Assembly: GCA_041691815.1 (NCBI GenBank)
Contig: JBEPTZ010000047.1
Span: 1-31,569 of the forward strand
Origin: 70-18 sp041691815
GTDB taxonomy: Bacteria; Pseudomonadota; Alphaproteobacteria; Acetobacterales; Acetobacteraceae
Direction of reading: 5' to 3'
DNA length: 31,569 nucleotides
A program made the position numbers and the translations under genes. Below are positions 26,255 through 31,569 of this stretch, one piece after another. The number at the start of each line of letters is the position of its first letter. Position 1 is the stretch's first letter. The notes under the pieces are model-generated. The model was not told the origin of the DNA. It was given only the letters and a program-made list of their open reading frames with translations, and did not search any database.

Positions 26255-28273
26255 ATGCAAGCCCTGTTCGCGCCGCAACGCATCGCTCTGATTGGCGCCT
26301 CTTCGGACCCGAGCCGGCTGACTGCGCGGGCGCAGCTTTATCTGCGTCGCCACGGCTATACCGGCGCGCTGTTTCCGGTGAACCCGCGCGCCGCCGAGGT
26401 GCTGGGCGAGCCGGCCTATGCCCGGCTGGCGGATGTACCCGGCGCGGTCGATCTGGCCTATATCCTGGTCGGTACCGAGCATGTCGAGCAGGCGGTGGCC
26501 GACTGCGCCGCGCGTGGCGTGTCGGTCGCCTGCATCCTGGCGGATGGTTTTGCCGAGGCCGGGCCGGAGGGCGCGGCGTTGCAGGCGCGGCTGGTGGCGG
26601 TGGCGCGCGCGGGCGGCATGCGGCTGCTGGGGCCGAATTCGATGGGCATCATCAATCTGCCCGGCCGCGTCGCCTGCTCGGTGAATGCGGCGCTGGAGGC
26701 CGACGATCTGCAGGGCGGCCGCTGGTCGGTGGTGTCGCAGTCCGGCAGCATCATGGGCACGCTGCTGTCGCGTGCCGCCGCTCGCGGCTTCGGCTTCGCC
26801 AAGGTGTTCGGCACCGGGAACGAGGCCGATCTCTCGGCCGGTGAGATCGCCGGGATGCTGGTCGATGACCCCGAGACCGATGCTATCCTGCTGTTCCTGG
26901 AGACCATCCGGCGGCCGGAGATGTATGAGGAGGCGGCGCGCCGCGCGCATGCCGCCGGCAAACCGATCATCGCCTATAAGCTTGGTCGCTCCGAGGCTGG
27001 GGCGGCGTTGGCAACCACTCATACCGGCGCGCTGGCCGGCTCGGATGCCGCGGTCGACGCCTTCTTTCGCGCCATCGGCATCGCCCGCGTCGATATGCTG
27101 GACACGCTGCTGGAAGCGCCGCCGCTGTTCATCGGCGCCCGCCCGCTGGCCAGCCCGAAGCGTGCGGCCCAGGTGGTTACCACCACCGGCGGCGGCGGCG
27201 CGATGGTGGTCGATCGACTGGGTGTTCATGGCATCGCCACCGCGAAGATGGTCGACACCACGCTGGCCGGCGCCAGGCGCGACACCGTGGTGGCGGCGAT
27301 GAATGCCGCGCGTGGCGCCGATGATGCCGACCTGGCGATCGCGGCGATCGGCAGTTCCGCCCAGTTCCGCCCGCAGGATGCGCTGGCCGGGGTGATCGCC
27401 TCGCACGGGAAGCTGCCGCTGGCGGTGTTCATCCTGCCGCAGGCCGACGCCTCGCTGCGGCTGCTGGCCGGGGCCGGGATCGCCGGCTTCCGCACCCCGG
27501 AGGCCTGCGCCGACGCGGTGCAGGCGCTGCTCGACTGGCGCGCCCCGCGCAGCGCGCCGCCGCTCGGCGATCTCGCCGTGGCTGCCGCCTTGCTCCCGGC
27601 CACCGATGACGAGCCGGGCGCCCGCGCCGTGTTTGCCGCCCTCGGCCTGGAAGACCGCGCAGTGCGTGTCGACCCCGCTGCCCCGCCGCCGCTCGCCTAT
27701 CCGGTGGCGCTGAAGGCGGTCTCGGCCAGCATCGCGCACAAAACCGAGGCTGGTGCCGTGGCGCTCGGCATCGCCGACGAAGCCGCTCTGCGCGCGGCCT
27801 GTGCCGAGATGATCGCGCGGCTGGGTTCCGCGATCACCGGGTTCATCGCCCAGCCGATGGTGAAAGGCGTCGCCGAGGTGATTCTCGGCTATCGGCGCGA
27901 TCCGCTGGTCGGGCCGATTGTCGCACTTGGCGTCGGCGGCGTGCTGGCGGAAATCTACCGCGATGTGACGCTACGGCTGGCGCCGGTGACCGAGGCCGAG
28001 GCGATGGCGATGATCGGCGAGGTGCGTGGCCTGGCTCCGGCGCGCGGCTATCGCGGCCTGCCGGCGGGCGATCTACCGGCGCTGGCCCGCGCCATCGCCG
28101 GCTTCTCCCGCCTGGCCGGCCTGGCGGAGGTGGCAGAGGCCGAGATCAATCCGCTGATCGTGCTGTCGCCCGGCCAGGGGGTGGTGATGGCCGATGCGCT
28201 GCTCACGCGACAGGGGGTGCCAATGCCCGGAAATGGCAGCGCCGGTAACCCTGGCGGGGAAACAGGGGCATGA
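26255..28273 (+). CDS. ADP-forming acyl-CoA synthetase (acetate-CoA ligase family)
   Basis: This is a single-chain NDP-forming acyl-CoA synthetase that converts a carboxylic acid, CoA and ATP to acyl-CoA, ADP and phosphate. The 672 residues include the CoA-binding domain (IALIGASSD at 10-18), a succinyl-CoA ligase-like domain with LGPNSMGIIN (125-134) and SQSGSIMG (161-168), and the phospho-histidine in ATTHTGALAGSD (His256). The C-terminal ATP-grasp domain contains YPVALKAVSASIAHKTEAGAV (482-502). Its front part looks shorter than in typical ATP-grasp modules. I chose the ATG at 26255, which has GAGG six bases upstream. The 17 extra upstream codons run into the repeat element. The stop overlaps the TPR gene as ATGA. 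The acid used is unknown. Confidence 0.88.
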   Translation: MQALFAPQRIALIGASSDPSRLTARAQLYLRRHGYTGALFPVNPRAAEVLGEPAYARLADVPGAVDLAYILVGTEHVEQAVADCAARGVSVACILADGFAEAGPEGAALQARLVAVARAGGMRLLGPNSMGIINLPGRVACSVNAALEADDLQGGRWSVVSQSGSIMGTLLSRAAARGFGFAKVFGTGNEADLSAGEIAGMLVDDPETDAILLFLETIRRPEMYEEAARRAHAAGKPIIAYKLGRSEAGAALATTHTGALAGSDAAVDAFFRAIGIARVDMLDTLLEAPPLFIGARPLASPKRAAQVVTTTGGGGAMVVDRLGVHGIATAKMVDTTLAGARRDTVVAAMNAARGADDADLAIAAIGSSAQFRPQDALAGVIASHGKLPLAVFILPQADASLRLLAGAGIAGFRTPEACADAVQALLDWRAPRSAPPLGDLAVAAALLPATDDEPGARAVFAALGLEDRAVRVDPAAPPPLAYPVALKAVSASIAHKTEAGAVALGIADEAALRAACAEMIARLGSAITGFIAQPMVKGVAEVILGYRRDPLVGPIVALGVGGVLAEIYRDVTLRLAPVTEAEAMAMIGEVRGLAPARGYRGLPAGDLPALARAIAGFSRLAGLAEVAEAEINPLIVLSPGQGVVMADALLTRQGVPMPGNGSAGNPGGETGA

Positions 28274-28995
28274 GCCGCTTCGGAGCGCTGAACGAGCTCT
28301 GGCCCTACGCCGCCGCCATCGCCGGCGTATTCGCGCTGGCCTATCTCACGGTCTACCGTTTGAGCGGCCTGGCCACCCGCCGCGGCCCCGCCGCCTGGAA
28401 ATATACCAGCGAGATCGACCAACTCCGCAAGCTGCTCGACACGGAGCGCTACGACGAGGCTGCCGCGTTCGTCACGCCGCTGCTGCGCAAGAAGGACATC
28501 ACGCCAGAGTTTTTCGATGTTGCCGCCATCATCGCTGAGCGGCGCAACAATCCGAAGCTGGCCGCACAATACTGGCGCGCGATGCAGCGCTACTACCCCG
28601 ACAACGCCTGGGGCTACATGCGAACCGCCACCTACCTGCGCCGCCAGGGCAAGGTCGAGCAGGCGCTTCGGGTGGTGGAACGTGCCCGCAAAATCGTCAA
28701 GGAGCCGGCCCACCTGGATCGCGCGCTGGCCGAAGCCGCCCAGGGCATGGAAGACTGGGATGAGGCGATCAAGCTATGGGCGCGGCAGCGCGCGGCGTCT
28801 CCAGGCGATATCCACGGCTACCTGCAGGCGCGCACGTGCCTGCTCGCCGTCGGCCGCGTGGCGGAGGCCGATGAACTGCTGCGCGACATCGCGCTGCGGA
28901 TGCCGGCCAATCCGCATGTCATCAAAGCCGTCGCGGCGGCAAAAAAGGCCGAGCCCGTGAAGCCGCCCGCCGCCGCCGGTTCCGATGCGCCTTAG
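28270..28995 (+). CDS. Membrane-anchored TPR-like protein
   Basis: This 241-residue protein has an N-terminal membrane helix at about residues 11-28 and a body of helical pairs resembling tetratricopeptide repeats (LLDTERYDEAAAFV, YWRAMQRYYPDNAWGYMRTA, LRRQGKVEQALRVVERARK, QGMEDWDEAIKLWARQ). The Ala/Pro-rich tail ends in GSDAP. Such proteins serve as scaffolds for other proteins. It overlaps the acyl-CoA synthetase stop by four bases, so it is translationally coupled to it, although no functional tie is obvious. I do not recognise a named family. Confidence 0.8.
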   Translation: MSRFGALNELWPYAAAIAGVFALAYLTVYRLSGLATRRGPAAWKYTSEIDQLRKLLDTERYDEAAAFVTPLLRKKDITPEFFDVAAIIAERRNNPKLAAQYWRAMQRYYPDNAWGYMRTATYLRRQGKVEQALRVVERARKIVKEPAHLDRALAEAAQGMEDWDEAIKLWARQRAASPGDIHGYLQARTCLLAVGRVAEADELLRDIALRMPANPHVIKAVAAAKKAEPVKPPAAAGSDAP

Positions 28996-29045
28996 CCGAC
29001 GTCGTAACACCGGGCCGCCAGCGGCCGCACGGCGATCGCCGCGCG

Positions 29046-29075
29046 GTTGACGGCGGCGCATAGCCGGGTGTCAAC
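29046..29075. promoter_or_regulatory. Inverted repeat upstream of the solute-binding-protein gene
   Basis: GTTGAC and GTCAAC are perfectly complementary arms 18 bases apart, located 27 bases before the start of the exported binding protein. The left arm contains TTGAC and could serve as a -35 box; no good -10 is seen. It may be an operator for a dimeric regulator. Another palindrome, GGCCGC/GCGGCC, lies at 29013-29026 just after the TPR gene. Confidence 0.35.
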
Positions 29076-29101
29076 TCGGCGTCGTCAAGGGAGGGTTCGC
29101 G

Positions 29102-29950
29102 ATGCAGATCGGCCGACGCCAGTTTCGCAGCCTGGGGCTTGCGGCGGCCGCAACCGGGCTGGTCGCCACATCGGCATCGGCGCAGGACAGCGGCTCCACC
29201 TGGGCCGGGATTGCCGCCCGCGGCAGCATCCGCCTCGGGGTGACGCCATCGGAGCCGTGGTACGCGAAAGACCTGACAACCGGAGCCTGGCATGGCTTCG
29301 GCGTCTCCCTGGCGCAGCAGATCGCCCATGATGTCGGCCGCAAGGTGGAGTTCGTCGAGACCACCTGGGCGACCGCGCCGGCAGGGCTGCAGGCCGGGCA
29401 GTTCGACATGATGTTCGTGCTGGACCCGACACCGGCGCGGGCGACGGCGATCGATTTTCCGTTCGCCCCGGTGCTGTATTACGCGCTGGGCTTTATGAGC
29501 CGGGACGATCTCGGCGCCAAGAGCTGGAGCGATCTGGATACCCCGGAGATGACCATCGCAGTGCCGGCCGGCACCGCGATGGAGCGCTGGGTCACCGACA
29601 ACATGCACAAGGCGAAAGTCACCCGGCTGCCCACCATCGACCAGACCATCCTGGAATACCAGTCCGGCCGGGCCAAGCTGCTGGTGCTGTACCACCCGGC
29701 GCTGCTGGCCTATCGCATCCGCATCGGCAGCGGCCATGTGGTGGTGCCGAAGCCGGCGGTGACCGCGGTTGCCGGCGCCGGGGTGCGGCGCGAGGCGGAC
29801 AAGACGTTCCGCGACTTCATGACCACGGTACTGACCTATTATTACGAGAACGGCACCACCGCGGCGCTGTACAAGGCCTATATCGCCAGCAAGGGCATCG
29901 ACCCGGCCAGCGTGCCCGGCATCACCAAGGAAAGCCTGCGGCAAGGCTGA
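29102..29950 (+). CDS. Exported solute-binding protein of the amino-acid-type (SBP family 3), orphan
   Basis: This is a 282-residue periplasmic protein with an export signal (residues 1-27, cut after ASA). The RRQF at 5-8 hints at the Tat route. The body has the family 3 fold: LGVTPSEPWYAKD, GFGVSLAQQIAHDVG, LQAGQFDMMFVLDPTPARATAIDF (with Arg113 at the carboxylate-binding position) and the hinge region near 150. In the second lobe the Asp that normally grips the ligand amino group is Tyr197 (GRAKLLVLYHP), so the ligand may not be an alpha-amino acid. No permease or ATPase is nearby. It is coupled by TGATG to the aminotransferase-like gene. GGGAGGG upstream supports the ATG. It could also be an SBP-fold enzyme. 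Confidence 0.82.
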   Translation: MQIGRRQFRSLGLAAAATGLVATSASAQDSGSTWAGIAARGSIRLGVTPSEPWYAKDLTTGAWHGFGVSLAQQIAHDVGRKVEFVETTWATAPAGLQAGQFDMMFVLDPTPARATAIDFPFAPVLYYALGFMSRDDLGAKSWSDLDTPEMTIAVPAGTAMERWVTDNMHKAKVTRLPTIDQTILEYQSGRAKLLVLYHPALLAYRIRIGSGHVVVPKPAVTAVAGAGVRREADKTFRDFMTTVLTYYYENGTTAALYKAYIASKGIDPASVPGITKESLRQG

Positions 29951-30867
29951 TGGCCGGCAGCCAGGACATCGCCGAGGACCCGCGCAACGCCGCGGTGCGG
30001 GTGTGGATCAACGGCACGCTGTATCCGCGCGCCGAGGCCCGCGTCTCGGTGTTCGACGGCGGCTACATCGCCGGCGACGGGGTGTGGGAGGGGCTGCGGC
30101 TGCATCACGGGCGGCTGCTGTTCCTGGAGGTGCATCTGGACCGGCTGTTCGCCGGCGCGCGGGCGATCGACCTGGATATCGGGCTGTCGCGCCAACAGCT
30201 CACCGAGGCGCTGTATGCCTGCTGTGCCGCCAACGGCATGCAGGACGGGGTGCATATCCGGCTGATGGTGACGCGCGGGCTGAAGCGCACGCCGAGCCAG
30301 GACCCGCGCTCGACGATCGGGCCGGCAACGGTGGTGATCATCGCCGAATACAAGCTGCCGAACCCGGAACTGGCGCGCGTCGGGCTGTCGCTGATGACAT
30401 CGGCGATCCGCTGCACGCGGCCGGACCAGTTCGACATGCGGCTCAATTCGCATAGCCGGCTGAACCTGATCACCGCGCTGATCCAGGCCTACAAGGCTGG
30501 CGCCGACGAGGCGCTGATGCTGGACGACCAGGGCTACGTGGCCAGCGGCAACGCGACCAATTTTTTCATGGTGCGCGGTGGCGAGGTGCTGACCTCGACC
30601 GGTGACGCCTGCTTCAACGGCATCACCCGGGCGGCGGTGATGCGGCTGTGCGGCGAGCATGGCATCGCATTGGCGGCGCGCAACTTCACCTTGCTGGACG
30701 TCTACGGTGCGGACGAGGCGTTCGTGACCGGCACGTTCGGCGGCGTGACGCCGGTGCGCGCGATCGACGGCCGCGTGCTGCCGGCCGGGATGCCGGGACC
30801 GATGACGGCGCGGCTGGCGGGACTCTATCGGGCGATGGTGGAGCGCGAGACACAGACGGCTGGATAG
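29950..30867 (+). CDS. Class IV aminotransferase-fold protein lacking the PLP lysine
   Basis: This 305-residue protein has the whole class IV (branched-chain/D-amino acid aminotransferase, ADC lyase) frame. VWINGTLYPRAEARVSVFD lies at 18-36 and AGDGVWEGLR at 41-50. EVHLDRLF follows at 60-67, then VHIRLMVTRG at 101-110, GITRAAVMRL at 224-233 and GTFGGVTPVRAIDG at 261-274. Against D-amino acid aminotransferase, a gapless match from the PLP lysine to the next loop puts Asn166 (LNSHSRLN) at the lysine and Ser199 (ASGNATN) at the conserved Glu. It therefore probably does not act as a normal transaminase. It starts on the last base of the binding-protein stop (TGATG). Automatic annotation would call it ilvE/dat; I advise against that. 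Confidence 0.8.
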   Translation: MAGSQDIAEDPRNAAVRVWINGTLYPRAEARVSVFDGGYIAGDGVWEGLRLHHGRLLFLEVHLDRLFAGARAIDLDIGLSRQQLTEALYACCAANGMQDGVHIRLMVTRGLKRTPSQDPRSTIGPATVVIIAEYKLPNPELARVGLSLMTSAIRCTRPDQFDMRLNSHSRLNLITALIQAYKAGADEALMLDDQGYVASGNATNFFMVRGGEVLTSTGDACFNGITRAAVMRLCGEHGIALAARNFTLLDVYGADEAFVTGTFGGVTPVRAIDGRVLPAGMPGPMTARLAGLYRAMVERETQTAG

Positions 30868-31134
30868 AACCGACGCCTTTGATGGACGCCGGCCGTCCGC
30901 GTGCTGCATTATTGGCCTGACGGGCATGTGCTTCGCCGGCATGGCTCGACGCGCCGTGGTGCCGGCGGCCGACCGATCGTGGTTCGTCGTTGGACGCCCA
31001 CAGCAGCGGCACCGAGCCGTTCGACCGGCGATCACGGGCGGCTGTGAGTTGCGGAAGCGTGAATTGCGTTCGTCGCCGGCTTGCGGCATGCAGCAGCATC
31101 GCCTTGCCCGCGAAACGACGCGCGAGGACCGCAG
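30868..31134. other. Intergenic stretch before the Hpt gene
   Basis: 267 bp with no convincing ORF, tRNA or hairpin terminator. Open frames on both strands here have no ribosome binding sites and no recognisable protein. It should hold the promoter of the Hpt gene; I cannot identify the boxes. Confidence 0.4.
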
Positions 31135-31476
31135 ATGACCGACCGTGCCTTCGCGGCCCAACTGCTTGAGGATATCGGCCCGGCCGGCATGCGCGCGGTG
31201 GCCGCCGCCTTTCAGGGCGATCTGGTTCGCCTGGTGGCGGTGATGAGCCAGGCGCAGGCGGCCGGCGACGCCGAGGGATTCCGGCGCGCGGCGCACGGCC
31301 TGGCCGGGGCGGCCGCCGCGATCGGCGCCATCACGCTGGAGCGCGCCTGCCGTGCGGGGATGGCGGCGGCCACGCCGGCGGCGCTGCCCGGCCTGATGGC
31401 GGGCATTGAGGCCTGCGCCGGGCCGGCGGCGCGCGACGTGGCGCAGATGCTGGCGGATCTGGGCCTGTCTGGCTGA
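31135..31476 (+). CDS. Stand-alone Hpt (histidine phosphotransfer) domain protein
   Basis: This is a small cytoplasmic protein of 113 residues resembling histidine phosphotransfer domains, which relay phosphate between response regulators in multistep phosphorelays. The helix RRAAHGLAGAAAAIGAITLERAC (about 50-72) holds His54 at the phosphorylation position and the usual small residues after it. The Lys that normally follows as HxLKG is Ala57. The rest is helical, as expected for a four-helix bundle. The ATG at 31135 has GAGGA about eight bases upstream. A TTG frame opening earlier is not used. No histidine kinase or receiver domain lies in the window. Confidence 0.75.
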   Translation: MTDRAFAAQLLEDIGPAGMRAVAAAFQGDLVRLVAVMSQAQAAGDAEGFRRAAHGLAGAAAAIGAITLERACRAGMAAATPAALPGLMAGIEACAGPAARDVAQMLADLGLSG

Positions 31477-31487
31477 CGGCGCCGGGC

Positions 31488-31569
31488 GATCCCGATATCT
31501 GCCTGTGATCCCCATATCTGCCTGTGATCCCGATATCTGCCTGTGATCCCGATATCTGCCTGTGATCCC
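31488..31569. repeat. 19-bp tandem repeat at the right edge
   Basis: The unit GATCCCGATATCTGCCTGT occurs four times head to tail (31488-31506, 31507-31525, 31526-31544, 31545-31563), plus six bases of a fifth at the very edge. The second copy has one change (G to C). It starts 11 bases after the Hpt stop. Each unit contains the palindrome GATATC. The array probably continues beyond the window and may have ended the assembly. Confidence 0.95.

Noticed and set aside
25151..27739. 862-codon open frame on the - strand opposite the SDR and acyl-CoA synthetase genes
   Set aside because: The product is His/Arg/Gly-rich without any family feature and lies antisense to two well-supported genes.
29031..29040. 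GGCGATCGCC, a HIP1-like palindrome
   Set aside because: This is a single 10-bp palindrome in GC-rich DNA; no enrichment is seen, so no function is claimed.
29950..30867. Naming the class IV aminotransferase-fold gene ilvE or dat
   Set aside because: The PLP lysine and the conserved Glu appear replaced by Asn166 and Ser199, so a standard transaminase name would be misleading.
30868..31134. Possible tRNA or small RNA in the gap before the Hpt gene
   Set aside because: No cloverleaf arms, TTC-loop motif or hairpin with T-run could be found by eye.
31488..31569. Possible CRISPR array
   Set aside because: The repeats are directly head to tail with no spacers, and no cas gene is present.

Overview
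The window is GC-rich DNA of about 68-70% GC by eye, dense with genes that often overlap by one to four bases. It fits an alphaproteobacterium. Best guess is Acetobacteraceae/Rhodospirillales, from the recO-parC pair, the Rrf2-sufBCDSU-sufT-sufA order, a PEP-CTERM protein, and the high GC. The family-level assignment is inference. No rRNA, tRNA, CRISPR array, transposase or phage gene was found. Both edges look like contig ends: a G17C10 homopolymer block on the left and a 19-bp tandem repeat cut off on the right.

Layout. (1) 158-4311, + strand: a carbohydrate-type ABC importer (two permeases and a MalK/UgpC-type ATPase; any binding protein lies off the left edge), followed by an Ldh2-type NAD(P)-dependent 2-hydroxyacid/keto-acid reductase. 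(2) 4326-9755, - strand: recO and parC overlap, then comes a large three-part methyltransferase-glycosyltransferase-methyltransferase protein. (3) 9805-11097: a small PEP-CTERM exported protein, an AT-richer island with one doubtful small ORF, and a small unknown gene. (4) 11190-14088: an AbgB-like M20 amidohydrolase divergent from hutF (formimidoylglutamate deiminase). (5) 14096-16156, - strand: an Arg/Pro-rich unknown protein and an MFS exporter.

(6) 16207-22668, - strand: a complete SUF iron-sulfur cluster operon. An Rrf2-family regulator is followed by sufB, sufC, sufD, sufS, sufU, sufT and sufA, mostly translationally coupled. Divergent from it at 22833-25148 is a P1B-type metal ATPase with a TPCP metal motif and a C-terminal hemerythrin-like domain. 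This is the P1B-5 (Nia-like) architecture linked to Fe/Ni transport, so the two units may form an iron-homeostasis locus.

(7) 25184-28995, + strand: an SDR dehydrogenase, a palindromic REP/BIME-like repeat pair, an ADP-forming acyl-CoA synthetase and a membrane-anchored TPR protein. (8) 29102-31476, + strand: an orphan exported solute-binding protein coupled to a class IV aminotransferase-fold protein, then a stand-alone Hpt protein. The aminotransferase-like protein appears to lack both the PLP lysine and the conserved glutamate.

The best candidates for something undescribed are the solute-binding/pseudo-aminotransferase pair, the three-domain glycan-modifying protein, and the possible link between the SUF operon and the hemerythrin-fused metal pump.
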